Shown: positions 30,229 to 39,220, numbered from the stretch's first letter. The stretch is DNA of 64,000 bases from Methylobacterium sp. Leaf118 (GCF_920984675.1 NZ_CAKLBV010000013.1:33153-97152); one strand, 5' to 3'. Notes: generated by a model not told the origin, from the sequence alone. A program made the numbers and translations.

Positions 30229-30254
30229 CCCGGGACCGAAAGGTCCCGGGTTTT
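30229..30254 (+). terminator. Strong intrinsic terminator after ftsZ
   Basis: A perfect 9-bp stem (CCCGGGACC with its complement) closed by a GAAA tetraloop is followed immediately by TTTT. It should end the dcw transcript, so lpxC must have its own promoter in the AT-richer 250-nt leader downstream. Confidence 0.9.
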
Positions 30255-30504
30255 GCTGCTTGTTAACCCGTTGCTGATAAAAGGCGTTTCAGAAATCGTG
30301 GCGAAACCGTGGCTGTAACAGATCGTAAGAATCCGTGATTTGGCCGGTCTGTGCACCGCAGCTATACACACCTTCGGAACGACAGAAGGCGTGTCGGCCA
30401 CTCGGCCGGTCGCGCTCGCAGAGGCTCCAAGCAGCGGACGGACTTCCACCAACGCGCCCCTGAAACGGGGCAGCGCGTGCAGGATCCTGGCCGAGGGCTA
30501 AGGT
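30255..30504 (+). promoter_or_regulatory. lpxC leader/promoter region
   Basis: Between the ftsZ terminator and lpxC is the longest AT-rich stretch in this part of the window (for example TTGTTAACCCGTTGCTGATA at 30258). No exact sigma-70 pair could be fixed, but a promoter must lie here because the terminator upstream is strong. No coding potential was seen. Confidence 0.5.
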
Positions 30505-31452
30505 ATGCGGACGAACCAACAAACAACGATCAAGACGTCCGTGACCCTCACGGGAATCGGCGTCCACTCCGGGAACCCGGCGGAGATCACTCTCCATCCC
30601 GCGCCCGCCAATCATGGCATCAGCTTCCTCCGGACCGGGACGCCCACCGGGAACGACCGGATCATCAGGGCCCACTACGCCTGCGTCTCCGCGACGGAAC
30701 TCTGCACCGTCGTCGGCGACAACGAGACCGGCGCCGTCGCCACCATCGAGCACCTGATGTCCGCCCTCTACGGATTGGGCGTCGACAACGTGCTGGTCGA
30801 GATCGATGGGCCCGAGATGCCGATCCTCGACGGCAGCGCCCGCCCCTTCGTCCAGGCCATCGACGGCGTCGGCCTCAGCCCCTGCGGTGCCCCGCGCCGC
30901 TGGATCAAGGTCCTCCAGCCGGTCCGCATCGAGACCGGCCGCGCCTTCGCCGAACTCCGCCCGATCGACCGCGGCTTCCGCCTGGACGTGGAGATCGACT
31001 TCGAATCCCCGGTGATCGGCCGCTCGCGCAAGGCAATGGACCTGACGCCTGCCGCCTATCGCCGCGAGATCGCCGGCGCCCGCACCTTCGGCATGATGAA
31101 GGACGTGGAGCGCTACTGGAAGGCCGGCTTCGCCCTCGGCGCCTCCCTCGACAACACGGTCGCCGTCGGCGAGACCGCCGTCGTCAATCCGGAAGGCCTG
31201 CGCTACGCGGACGAGTTCGTCCGCCACAAGTTCCTCGACGCCGTCGGCGACCTCGCGCTCGCCGGCCTGCCGATCCAGGGCGCCTACCGCTCCTATTGCG
31301 GCGGCCACCGCATGAATGTCGGCATCCTCCAGGCCCTCTTCGCCGACCGCGCGAACTACGCCATCGTCGAGGGCACCGGCGCCCGCCGCGAGCCCGCCCG
31401 GACCGAGTTCGGCGCCGGCCTCGGCCTCGCGGCTTTCGCGGCCGAGCTGTAA
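30505..31452 (+). CDS. lpxC: UDP-3-O-acyl-N-acetylglucosamine deacetylase
   Basis: Zinc-dependent deacetylase, the committed step of lipid A synthesis. The 315-residue protein has ATIEHLMSALYGLGVDN (zinc His), EMPILDGSARPF, the second-domain FVRHKFLDAVGDLALAG with further zinc ligands, and SYCGGHRMNV near the C-terminus carrying the general-base-assisting His. It follows the ftsZ terminator, as in many alphaproteobacteria, and precedes bamD by 165 nt. Confidence 0.97.
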   Translation: MRTNQQTTIKTSVTLTGIGVHSGNPAEITLHPAPANHGISFLRTGTPTGNDRIIRAHYACVSATELCTVVGDNETGAVATIEHLMSALYGLGVDNVLVEIDGPEMPILDGSARPFVQAIDGVGLSPCGAPRRWIKVLQPVRIETGRAFAELRPIDRGFRLDVEIDFESPVIGRSRKAMDLTPAAYRREIAGARTFGMMKDVERYWKAGFALGASLDNTVAVGETAVVNPEGLRYADEFVRHKFLDAVGDLALAGLPIQGAYRSYCGGHRMNVGILQALFADRANYAIVEGTGARREPARTEFGAGLGLAAFAAEL

Positions 31453-31617
31453 CCTTTCTGTAACTTCTCCGCCACACCGCTCCGCCGTCGCGCGTACCAT
31501 CGCAGGACGATCGAAACCCTGCCGCTTTCGCGCCCGAATCGGCCTGCACGACGGACGCTGCGCGAAGGACGCGAGCCGCGACGAAAAAGCGGCCGGCCTG
31601 ACAGGGATTTGACCGCG

Positions 31618-32496
31618 ATGCCTCTGACCCTTCCGACCCGTGGCGCGATGGCGGCCGTGCTCCTGAGCCTCGGCCTCGGGCTCGGCGGCTGCGACGCCCT
31701 CGATCCGACCGGCCTGTTCTCCGAGAAGTACAAGCCCGAGGTAGTCGCCGACACGCCGGCGGACAAGCTCTACAGCCAGGGCTTGGCCAAGATGGAAGAC
31801 CGGGACTACGACGCGGCGGCCAAGTCCTTCGACCAGCTCGACAAGCAGTACACCTACTCGGACTGGTCCCGTAAGGCGCTCCTGATGACCGCCTACGCGA
31901 ATTACGAGGGCGCGAAGTACGACGACGCGATCACCGCCTCGAAGCGCTATCTCCAGCGCCATCCGGCCAGCAAGGACGCGGCCTACGCCCAGTACCTGAT
32001 GGCGATGTCGCAGTACAAGCAGATCCCGGACGTGACCCGCGATCAGGAACGCTCGGAGCGGGCGCTCGTCGCGCTGCAGGAGCTCGTCCAAAAGTATCCG
32101 ACCTCCGAATACGCCAACGACGCCAAGTCGAAGATCCAGATCACCCGCGATCAGCTGGCGGCCAAGGAGATGGAGGTCGGCCGCTTCTACCTGGAGAAGC
32201 GCTCCTTCCCGGCCGCGATCAACCGCTTCCGCGACGTGATCTCGCGGTATCAGACCACCCGCCACACCGAGGAGGCGCTGGAGCGCCTCGTCGAGGCCTA
32301 CCTGGCGCTCGGCATCACCGCCGAGGCGCAGAACGCCGCCGCTGTGCTCGGCCACAACTTCCCGGACAGCCCCTGGTACAAGGACGCCTACGCGCTCCTG
32401 CGCACCGGTGGCCTGGAGCCGCGCGAGGAGAAGTCCTCCTGGCTGAGCAAGGCCTTCCGCGGTTTCACCGGACAGAAGACCGCCTCGGCGGAGTAA
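31618..32496 (+). CDS. bamD: Outer-membrane assembly lipoprotein BamD
   Basis: TPR lipoprotein of the BAM complex that inserts beta-barrel proteins. The start at 31618 gives 292 residues with lipobox LGLGGC (Cys near residue 25). About five TPR-like helical repeats follow (LYSQGLAKMEDRDYDAAAK, ALLMTAYANYEGAKYDDAI, YAQYLMAMSQY, FYLEKRSFPAAINRF, ERLVEAYLALGI). A TTG codon at 31609 next to AGGG is an alternative start. An intrinsic terminator follows the gene. Confidence 0.95.
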   Translation: MPLTLPTRGAMAAVLLSLGLGLGGCDALDPTGLFSEKYKPEVVADTPADKLYSQGLAKMEDRDYDAAAKSFDQLDKQYTYSDWSRKALLMTAYANYEGAKYDDAITASKRYLQRHPASKDAAYAQYLMAMSQYKQIPDVTRDQERSERALVALQELVQKYPTSEYANDAKSKIQITRDQLAAKEMEVGRFYLEKRSFPAAINRFRDVISRYQTTRHTEEALERLVEAYLALGITAEAQNAAAVLGHNFPDSPWYKDAYALLRTGGLEPREEKSSWLSKAFRGFTGQKTASAE

Positions 32497-32515
32497 CATC
32501 CTCCCGGACCATCGG

Positions 32516-32549
32516 GCCGGCCGCCGCCTTTTCGGGCGGGGCCGGCTTT
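32516..32549 (+). terminator. Intrinsic terminator after bamD
   Basis: A 12-bp GC stem with a single bulged G (arms 32516-32528 and 32535-32546) and a TTTTCG loop, followed by TTTG. It separates bamD from recN. Confidence 0.75.
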
Positions 32550-32688
32550 GTCATGAGCGCGGCCTTTCCTCGGGCGCGGCCGTCCGGCCGGGGCCCGCGA
32601 CCCGGCGGCCTTCACTTTCCGGGTGAAGTCCCGGCCGCTTGCGGCTAAACCGGCGCGCAATCCCGCCCATGGGCGCCGGCGCCGCTTC

Positions 32689-34407
32689 ATGCTCGTCCAG
32701 CTCGCGATCCGCGACATCGTTCTGATCGACAAGCTCGAGCTGACCTTCTCGGCGGGGCTGACCGTCCTGACCGGCGAGACCGGCGCCGGCAAGTCGATCC
32801 TCCTCGACGCCTTCGCCCTGGCGCTGGGCGGGCGCGGCGATGGCGGGCTCGTGCGCCACGGCGAGGCCCAAGGCGGCGTCACCGCGGTGTTCGACGTGGC
32901 CGCCGACCATCCCGCCCGCGCCATCGCTGCCGCCGCCGAGATCGACACGGACGGCGATCTGATTCTGCGCCGCAGCCAATTCGCCGACGGGCGCACCCGG
33001 GCCTTCGTCAACGACCAGCCCATCGGCGTCCAGACCATGCGGGCGATCGGGGCCGCACTCGTCGAGATCCACGGGCAGCACGACGACCGGGCGCTCGCCG
33101 ACTCCACCACCCACCGGGCGATTCTCGACGCGTTCGGCGGGCTGCAGGGGCCGCTGGCGGCAGTGGCCGCGGCGGCCAAGCGGGTCCGTTCCGCCCGCTC
33201 GGTCCTGTCCGAGCAGCGCGCCCGGGTCGAGGCAGCGCGCAAGGAGGCCGATTTCCTGCGCCACGCGGTGGAGGAACTCGCCACCCTCGATCCGCTGGCC
33301 GGCGAGGAGGCGACGCTGGCCGAGCGCCGCACGCTGATGCAGCAGGGCGAGAAGGTCGCCCGCGAGCTGAACGAGGCCCTCGACCTCGTCGGCGGCACGA
33401 GCTCGGTGGTGCCGCATCTCTCCGCCGCGGTGCGCCGCCTGGAGCGTCGGGCCGCGCAGGTGCCCTCGCTGGTGGAGCCGAGCATCGCGGCCCTCGACGC
33501 GGCGCTCACCGCCCTGGACGAGGCGCGCAGCGCCCTCGACGCGGCGGTGCTCGCTGCCGAGTTCGACCCGCGGGAACTGGAGCGGGTGGAGGAGCGGCTG
33601 TTCGCCCTGCGCGCGGCCTCGCGAAAATACTCCGTGCCGGCCGACGACCTCGCCGCCCTCCGGGCCCGCTACGAGGCGGATGTCGCCGCCCTCGATGCGG
33701 GCGAGCAGGCGCTCTCCGGTCTCGAGGCCGAGCAGGCCGCGGCCGAGGTCGCCTATGGCGCGGCGGCCAAAAAGCTCGGCGACGGGCGCCGCCGCGCCGC
33801 CAAAGCGCTCGACGCCGCGGTGCAGGCCGAGCTGCCGCCGTTGAAACTCGACGGCGCCCGCTTCATCACGCAGCTCAGCGTGGACGAGACTTCCCGCGAC
33901 GCCGCCGGCACCGAGCGGGTGGAGTTCTGGGCCCAGACCAATCCGGGCACCCGCGCCGGCCCGATGATGAAGGTCGCCTCCGGCGGCGAGCTGTCCCGGT
34001 TCATGCTGGCGCTCAAGGTGGTGCTCGCCGGCAAGGGCTCGGCGCCGACGCTCATCTTCGACGAGATCGACACCGGCCTCGGCGGCGCCGTCGCCGACGC
34101 CATCGGGGCCCGGCTCGGACGGCTGGCCGCGCAGGTCCAGGTCGTGGCGGTGACGCACGCGCCCCAGGTCGCCGCCCGGGCGGGCACGCATTTCCGCATC
34201 GCCAAGGACAGCGTGCGGGGCGAGGCGGGGTCCGAGAAGAGGGCGGCCAAGGGTGCCGCGAAGGGGGAGGAGCGCGTCACCACCCGCGTGGTCGGTCTCG
34301 CCGCAGAGGCGCGCCGGGAGGAGATCGCCCGGATGCTCGCCGGCGCCACGATCACCGACGAGGCCCGTGCCGCCGCGGCGCGGCTGCTCCTCGGGGCGGA
34401 GGGCTGA
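32689..34407 (+). CDS. recN: DNA repair ATPase RecN
   Basis: SMC-like ATPase acting in double-strand break repair. From ATG 32689 (MLVQLAIRDIVLIDKLEL) the protein has 572 residues: P-loop GETGAGKSILLDA, Q-loop EIHGQHDDRAL, a coiled-coil middle, ABC signature ASGGELSRFMLALK, Walker B LIFDEIDTGLGG and the VTHAPQVAA switch. Between HFRIAKD and TTRVVGL is a Lys/Ala-rich insertion of about 20 residues (containing KRAAKGAAKGEER) that is absent from typical RecN. Head-to-head order bamD-recN is common in the group. Confidence 0.95.
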   Translation: MLVQLAIRDIVLIDKLELTFSAGLTVLTGETGAGKSILLDAFALALGGRGDGGLVRHGEAQGGVTAVFDVAADHPARAIAAAAEIDTDGDLILRRSQFADGRTRAFVNDQPIGVQTMRAIGAALVEIHGQHDDRALADSTTHRAILDAFGGLQGPLAAVAAAAKRVRSARSVLSEQRARVEAARKEADFLRHAVEELATLDPLAGEEATLAERRTLMQQGEKVARELNEALDLVGGTSSVVPHLSAAVRRLERRAAQVPSLVEPSIAALDAALTALDEARSALDAAVLAAEFDPRELERVEERLFALRAASRKYSVPADDLAALRARYEADVAALDAGEQALSGLEAEQAAAEVAYGAAAKKLGDGRRRAAKALDAAVQAELPPLKLDGARFITQLSVDETSRDAAGTERVEFWAQTNPGTRAGPMMKVASGGELSRFMLALKVVLAGKGSAPTLIFDEIDTGLGGAVADAIGARLGRLAAQVQVVAVTHAPQVAARAGTHFRIAKDSVRGEAGSEKRAAKGAAKGEERVTTRVVGLAAEARREEIARMLAGATITDEARAAAARLLLGAEG

Positions 34408-34490
34408 CGCGGGGCCGGGCGGGGTTCTCCTTCTCCCCCCAAGCGGGGCGAGGGGATGCGCACGCCACCCCATCGATCCGCCGGTCGCCG

Positions 34491-35384
34491 TCAAATCCTT
34501 CGCGGCATCCGGAACGGCAGCATCAGCCGCACCAGCGGATTGCGGAACCGGTCGAGCGACAGGCTCTCGTGCACCGGCCGCACCGCCTCGCCGTCCAGCG
34601 TCGAGGCCAGCAGCGAGCGGGCGTAGAACGGCGTGTCCTCGAAGGTCTTCACCACCTGCGCCTGGCCGTCGTTGCTGCGGGTCGTGCGGGGCATCCGCCA
34701 CAGCCCGGTCGGCGGCAGGCTCGCCGCGAGCGGCGGGCGCATCTCCCGGTGGGTGCCGTCCGCGTCGAAGCGCAGCGTCAGGTTCTGGCCGGAGCCGTCG
34801 CGGCGGCGCACGTCGTAGAGGATCGCCGAGCCGCGCGTCAGCGAGGCCCGGCACCATGTCCAGTCCGAGAATGAATCCTCCAGCCGTCCGTCGCCGTCGT
34901 TGGTGTCGAGATAGCCGCTGCCGCGCCAGGCGAGGTCGGGATCGGCGAAGGTGGCCTCCACGTCGCAATGGGGCGCCATCGGCCACCAGCGATGCAGGCC
35001 GTGGCTGTCCAGGGTGAAGGGCTGGGCGGTCAGCGCCCGGGGCCGGACCCGCACGGTGCCGCGCAGGGCCCGGGGGACCGGCGCCGAGCGCTCGTCGAGG
35101 CGAATCGTCAGCACGCTGCCGTCCCAGTCGAGCGACGAGGGCCCAAGGGCGAGAGAGGTCGCGTCGCGGGAGAGGGCGCGGGCGTTCCGCTCGGTCATGG
35201 CGAAGCGCGCCCGGGGGCCGTAGAGCACGACGTTGACGGCGCAATGGTTGAACGGGTCCTGCCCGGCGTCCCAGACGTAATAGGGCGAGAACACGCTGCC
35301 GATGAAGGCGATGATGGTGAGCCCATGGGTGCCGTCCGCGCTCAGCGCGTCGACGTACCACCAGACGTAACCGCCCCGCGCCAC
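34491..35384 (-). CDS. crtC: Carotenoid 1,2-hydratase (hydroxyneurosporene synthase) CrtC
   Basis: Adds water to the psi end of acyclic carotenoids, the first step of the spirilloxanthin/spheroidene branch. Family blocks GGYVWWYVDALS, IIAFIGSVFSPYY, RWWPMAPHCDVEA, GYLDTNDGDGRLEDSF, FSDWTWCRAS and the C-terminal FYARSLL are all present. There is no ATG in the right place. The best start is a GTG at 35384 (297 residues), with a weak ribosome site, which makes the gene overlap the crtD 3' end by 43 nt, so translation may be coupled. Read leftward with crtD. Confidence 0.92.
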   Translation of the reverse strand: MARGGYVWWYVDALSADGTHGLTIIAFIGSVFSPYYVWDAGQDPFNHCAVNVVLYGPRARFAMTERNARALSRDATSLALGPSSLDWDGSVLTIRLDERSAPVPRALRGTVRVRPRALTAQPFTLDSHGLHRWWPMAPHCDVEATFADPDLAWRGSGYLDTNDGDGRLEDSFSDWTWCRASLTRGSAILYDVRRRDGSGQNLTLRFDADGTHREMRPPLAASLPPTGLWRMPRTTRSNDGQAQVVKTFEDTPFYARSLLASTLDGEAVRPVHESLSLDRFRNPLVRLMLPFRMPRRI

Positions 35385-36874
35385 GGCCGGGTCGAACCGA
35401 GGTCCGCGATCAGTGCCGCCGCCGCGAGCCGGCCGGATTGCGCCGCCATCGGCACCCCCGGCCCCGGATGGACGCTCCCTCCCGCGAGGTACAGCCCCGG
35501 CACCTTCGTCCGCGCCCCCGACCGCTTGAAGGTCGCCGTCCAGCCATGCGACGCCCGGCCGTAGAGGGCGCCCCCCGTCCCCGGGAACAGGCCCGCGAAG
35601 TCTCCCGGCGTCGTCACCGTGGCCGGACCCTCCGGGGCCAGGGTCAGTCCGCAGGCGGCGAGCCTGCGCGTCCAACTCGTCTCGCATGCGGCGATCTCCT
35701 GGGGCGTGAGGGGGCGCTCGCCGTCGGCCGGGGCGTTGACGAGGACGAGCAGACGCTCGGGGCCGTCCGGGGCGGTCGCGGCGTCGCCGCGATCCTGGGC
35801 GCAGACATAGACCGTCGGGTCCGTCGGCAGGCGGCGCGCGCGCAGGATCGCGTCGAATTCGGCCCGGTAGTCGGACGAGAAGAACACCGTGTGGTGCGCG
35901 AGGTCGAATCCGCTCGCCCGCGCCCGCAGGCAGACCGTCACCGCCGAGAGCGAGCGCTCCCGGGGCGGCACGAGATCGCCCGCCGGCGCGACCTCCGCCC
36001 CGAACAGGCCCGCGCCGAGGGCGGCGACGTCGGCGCTGGCGATCACCGCGTCGGCGGCGATCCGTTCGCCGCCCTCGAGCTCGACCCCGGCGACCCGGCC
36101 GCGCTCGACCACGATGCGGGCGACGGGAGCGCCGGTGCGCAGGCGCGCCCCGCACCGCTCGGCGAGGCCGGCAGTCGCCCGGGCGAGGCCGCTCAGGCCC
36201 CCCTCGACGGTCCAGACGCCGGCCTGCTCGACATGGGCCACCAGCATCAGCGTGGCTGGGGCCTCGAAGGGCGAGGCGCCGCAATAGGTGCTGTAGCGTC
36301 CGAACAGCTGGCGCAGCCGCCGATCCTGGAAATACTCGCCGAGCGCCGACCACAGGGTCGCGAAGGGCTGGATGCGCCACAGCCCGCCGATGCCCGACAG
36401 GCCGACGCGGCGGCCGAGATCGACCGGGCTCGGCCGGTCCGCGCGGATGAACGGCCCCTCCAGCGTGCGATAGACCTCGGCGGCGCGGGCGCAGAAGCGG
36501 CGGTAGCCGTCCGCCTCGCGGGCGCCGGCGAAGCGCCCGATCGCGTCCGCCGAGGCGCCGATGTCGGCGAAGAGGTCGAGCCGCTCGCGCGCGTTCCAGG
36601 CGTGACGGGCGAGCAGTGCGGTGGGCCGTGGCCGCACCGCCGCGTCGAGGCTTGTGCCGGCCTCGGCGAACAATTCGTCGAACACCCAGCGCATGGTGAA
36701 GACCGTCGGGCCCGCCTCCACCGGCACGCCGCCGACCGGGAGGCTGCGCATCTTGCCGCCGACCGTGTCGGCGCGCTCCAGCACGGTCACGTCGAGGCCG
36801 CGCGCGGCGAGTGACAGGGCCGCCGCGAGCCCGCCGATGCCGGCGCCGATCACGATGACGCGCTTGTCCCCCAC
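35342..36874 (-). CDS. crtD: Methoxyneurosporene/hydroxyneurosporene desaturase CrtD
   Basis: FAD-dependent desaturase acting at C-3,4 of hydroxylated or methoxylated acyclic carotenoids. From a GTG at 36874 with GGGAGG four bases upstream, the 510-residue protein has the dinucleotide motif VIVIGAGIGGLAAALSLAARG and the C-terminal CrtI-type block GLYLAGGSVHPGPGVPMAA. The LFGRYSTYCGASPFEAPATL segment typifies carotenoid desaturases. CrtD rather than CrtI is favoured by linkage to crtC and crtF; confirming this needs a tree. Transcribed leftward from a promoter with a PpsR-type box. Confidence 0.92.
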   Translation of the reverse strand: MGDKRVIVIGAGIGGLAAALSLAARGLDVTVLERADTVGGKMRSLPVGGVPVEAGPTVFTMRWVFDELFAEAGTSLDAAVRPRPTALLARHAWNARERLDLFADIGASADAIGRFAGAREADGYRRFCARAAEVYRTLEGPFIRADRPSPVDLGRRVGLSGIGGLWRIQPFATLWSALGEYFQDRRLRQLFGRYSTYCGASPFEAPATLMLVAHVEQAGVWTVEGGLSGLARATAGLAERCGARLRTGAPVARIVVERGRVAGVELEGGERIAADAVIASADVAALGAGLFGAEVAPAGDLVPPRERSLSAVTVCLRARASGFDLAHHTVFFSSDYRAEFDAILRARRLPTDPTVYVCAQDRGDAATAPDGPERLLVLVNAPADGERPLTPQEIAACETSWTRRLAACGLTLAPEGPATVTTPGDFAGLFPGTGGALYGRASHGWTATFKRSGARTKVPGLYLAGGSVHPGPGVPMAAQSGRLAAAALIADLGSTRPWRGAVTSGGTSTR

Positions 36875-36885
36875 GAAACCTCCCG

Positions 36886-36945
36886 GGCCCCACCGCAGCA
36901 GGCCCCACCGCAGCGGGCCGTGTGGCAGCGGGCCTTGTGGCAGGC
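36886..36945. repeat. Four imperfect 15-bp tandem repeats in the crtD leader
   Basis: Units begin at 36886, 36901, 36916 and 36931, each starting GGCC and ending in CAGC or CAGG (first two: GGCCCCACCGCAGCA and GGCCCCACCGCAGCG). They lie 12-71 bases upstream of the crtD start codon and so in its 5' untranslated region. Confidence 0.85.
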
Positions 36946-37101
36946 CGATCGCCCGATGCGACCGCCCTCATAACCGTCTGGTCTCAGGCGCCGGCGCCTG
37001 CCCGCCGAAGACACCCGCGCCGCGCCGGGCCGGGCCCAACCCGGATTCGCGCGATTGCACCCGGCCATCGCCGATGGAGCGTTGATCCCGAAGGCGGAAA
37101 G

Positions 37102-37119
37102 TGTCAACATTGAATGACA
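37102..37119. promoter_or_regulatory. PpsR/CrtJ-type operator between crtD and crtE
   Basis: TGTCAACATTGAATGACA fits TGT-N12-ACA exactly and extends to a 6-bp inverted repeat (GTGTCA...TGACAC). Its left arm reads TTGACA on the minus strand, a perfect sigma-70 -35 hexamer for the leftward crtDC promoter, so bound repressor should block it. crtE starts 40 bp to the right. In purple bacteria PpsR represses crt, bch and puf genes under oxygen and light. The regulator gene is not in this window. Confidence 0.85.
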
Positions 37120-37158
37120 CATGAAAAAGACAACATGACTTGACGGAAGGAACGCGCC

Positions 37159-38028
37159 ATGGATGTCGGCAGGCGGATCGAAACGGTTCTTGACGCCGCG
37201 GTCTCGCATGCGGAGGCGCCCGGCGCGCCGCCGATGCTCGCGGAGGCCATCCGCTACGCGGTGTTTCCCGGCGGTCACCGCATCCGCCCGCGGCTGTGCC
37301 TCGCGGTGGCGCTCGCCTGCGGCGACGACGACCCGGCCGCCGCCGACGCCGCGGCGGCGGCGATCGAGCTTCTGCACTGCGCGAGCCTCGTCCACGACGA
37401 CCTGCCCTGCTTCGACGACGCGGAGACCCGCCGCCAGAAGCCCTCGGTCCACGCCGCCTTCGGCGTGCCGCTTGCCGTGCTGACGGGCGACGCGCTGATC
37501 GTGTCCGCCTTCGAGACCCTGGCCCGCGGCGCGGCGCGCTCGCCGCAGCGGCTCGCCGCCCTGGTCGGCCTCGTCGCCCGGGCCGCCGGCGCCCCCGCCG
37601 GGATCGTCGCCGGACAGGCCTGGGAATCCGAGCCCCATGTCGATCTGGTCGAGTACCAGCAGGCCAAGACCGGGGCGCTGTTCGCCGCCGCGACCGTGGC
37701 GGGCGCCGCCGCGGCCGGGGCCGCTCCGCTGCCCTGGCGCCTGCTCGGCGAATGTCTCGGCGAGGCCTACCAGGTCGCCGACGACCTGCGTGACGTGGCC
37801 TGCCGCCAGGAAGAGATCGGCAAGCCCGCCGGCCGCGACGCCACCCTCGGGCGGCCCAACGCCGCCGCCCTGCTCGGCATGGGGGGCGCCCTGGATCGCC
37901 TGGCCCGGCTCACCCGCGAGGCCGTGGAGGTGATACCGGACTGTCCCGGCGTGGACCGCATCCGGGCGGAGATCCAGGCGCAGACCCGTCTGTTCCTGCC
38001 CGCCTCCCTGCGCCTGGCCATGGCCTGA
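37159..38028 (+). CDS. crtE: Geranylgeranyl diphosphate synthase CrtE
   Basis: Elongates allylic diphosphates to GGPP for carotenoids and the bacteriochlorophyll tail. The 289-residue prenyltransferase has the first Asp-rich motif DDLPCFDD (residues 80-87; the DDxxxxD form typical of this class), GGHRIRPRLCLAVA, the GDALIVSAFETLA helix and the second Asp motif YQVADDLRD. It is divergent from crtD across a PpsR-type box, with crtF 8 nt downstream. Confidence 0.95.
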   Translation: MDVGRRIETVLDAAVSHAEAPGAPPMLAEAIRYAVFPGGHRIRPRLCLAVALACGDDDPAAADAAAAAIELLHCASLVHDDLPCFDDAETRRQKPSVHAAFGVPLAVLTGDALIVSAFETLARGAARSPQRLAALVGLVARAAGAPAGIVAGQAWESEPHVDLVEYQQAKTGALFAAATVAGAAAAGAAPLPWRLLGECLGEAYQVADDLRDVACRQEEIGKPAGRDATLGRPNAAALLGMGGALDRLARLTREAVEVIPDCPGVDRIRAEIQAQTRLFLPASLRLAMA

Positions 38029-38036
38029 GGGCGCCC

Positions 38037-39194
38037 GTGCCCCTCGCGGTCACGGAGCCTCCACCGGCGGCCGGCCGCCCAGGCTGGCGCGAGCGCTGGC
38101 TCGCCTTCCGCAACGGCGCGGTGGCGAGCCCGGCCTTCCAGCGATGGGCGGCCGGATTCCCGTTCACCCGCTCCATCGCCCGGCGCAACACCCGGGCGCT
38201 GTTCGATCTCTGCGCCGGCTTCGTCTACGCCCAGGTCCTGTTCGCCTGCGTGCGCCTCGACCTGTTCCAGCTGCTCCGGGACAGGCCGCTCGCCCCCGAG
38301 GCCATCGCCTGCCGGCTCGATCTTCCCCCCGAGCGCGCCCGGACGCTGCTCAAGGCCGCCGCCTCCCTCGACCTGATCGCGCGCCTGCCGGACGGGCGTT
38401 TCGCGCTCGCCGATCTCGGTGCGGCGATGCTCGGCAATCCGTCCGTCGCGCTGATGGTCGAGCACCACGCCATGCTCTACGCCGACCTCGCCGACCCGGT
38501 CGCCCTGTTGAAGGGCGAGGGCGGCCGGACCCGGCTCTCGGCCTATTGGCCCTACGCGGAGGGCGATGCCGCGGAGGCGACCCAGCCCGACGCGGTCGCG
38601 GCCTATAGCGGGTTGATGGCCCGCTCGCAGGCGCTGATCGCGGCCGACGTGCTCGACGCCCTGCCGCTCGGCGACCGCACCCGCCTCATGGATCTGGGCG
38701 GAGGGGAGGGGGTGTTCCTCGGCGAGGCCGCCCGCCGCCATCCCGCCCTCGGCCTGCGCCTCCTCGACTTGCCGCCGGTCGCCGAACGGGCGCGGGCGCG
38801 ACTCGAATCCGAGGGGCTCGGCGGCCGCGTCGAATGTCTCGGCGGCAGCTTCGTCGACGCGCCCCTTCCGCGAGGCGCGGACGCGATCTCGCTCGTGCGC
38901 GTCGTCCACGACCACGACGACGTGGTGGTCGCCGACCTGCTGCGGGCCGTCCACGCGGCCCTGCCGCCCGGCGGCCTCGTCGCCATCGCCGAGCCGATGG
39001 CCGGCACGCCCGGGGCCGAACCGGTCGGCGACGCGTATTTCGGCTTCTACCTCCTCGCCATGGGCTCCGGGCGCCCGCGCACCGCCGCCGAACTCTCGGC
39101 CCGGCTCGCCGCGGCCGGCTTCGCCGACATCCGCGAGCGGCCGACCCGCCGGCCGTTGCTGGCGCGCTTGATCACGGCAAAGCGTGCGCCCTGA
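38037..39194 (+). CDS. crtF: Hydroxyneurosporene/demethylspheroidene O-methyltransferase CrtF
   Basis: SAM-dependent methylation of the C-1 hydroxyl of acyclic carotenoids. The 385-residue protein begins with a GTG at 38037, eight bases after crtE and with GAGGG upstream. It has an N-terminal helical dimerisation/winged-helix part (WAAGFPFTRSIARRNTRALFDLCAGFVYAQVLFACVRL, cited as a region about residues 38-75), the SAM loop LMDLGGGEGVF, LLDLPPVAERAR and the catalytic-region SLVRVVHDHDD. Together with CrtC and CrtD it implies spirilloxanthin-type pigments. Confidence 0.94.
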   Translation: MPLAVTEPPPAAGRPGWRERWLAFRNGAVASPAFQRWAAGFPFTRSIARRNTRALFDLCAGFVYAQVLFACVRLDLFQLLRDRPLAPEAIACRLDLPPERARTLLKAAASLDLIARLPDGRFALADLGAAMLGNPSVALMVEHHAMLYADLADPVALLKGEGGRTRLSAYWPYAEGDAAEATQPDAVAAYSGLMARSQALIAADVLDALPLGDRTRLMDLGGGEGVFLGEAARRHPALGLRLLDLPPVAERARARLESEGLGGRVECLGGSFVDAPLPRGADAISLVRVVHDHDDVVVADLLRAVHAALPPGGLVAIAEPMAGTPGAEPVGDAYFGFYLLAMGSGRPRTAAELSARLAAAGFADIRERPTRRPLLARLITAKRAP

Positions 39195-39220
39195 CGTAAA
39201 CAACGCTTGACGAAGAAAAG

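Noticed and set aside
35385..36971. Open frame upstream of crtC covering the whole crtD region
   Set aside because: It is antiphase to crtD, which has clear desaturase motifs. The upstream product has no domain.
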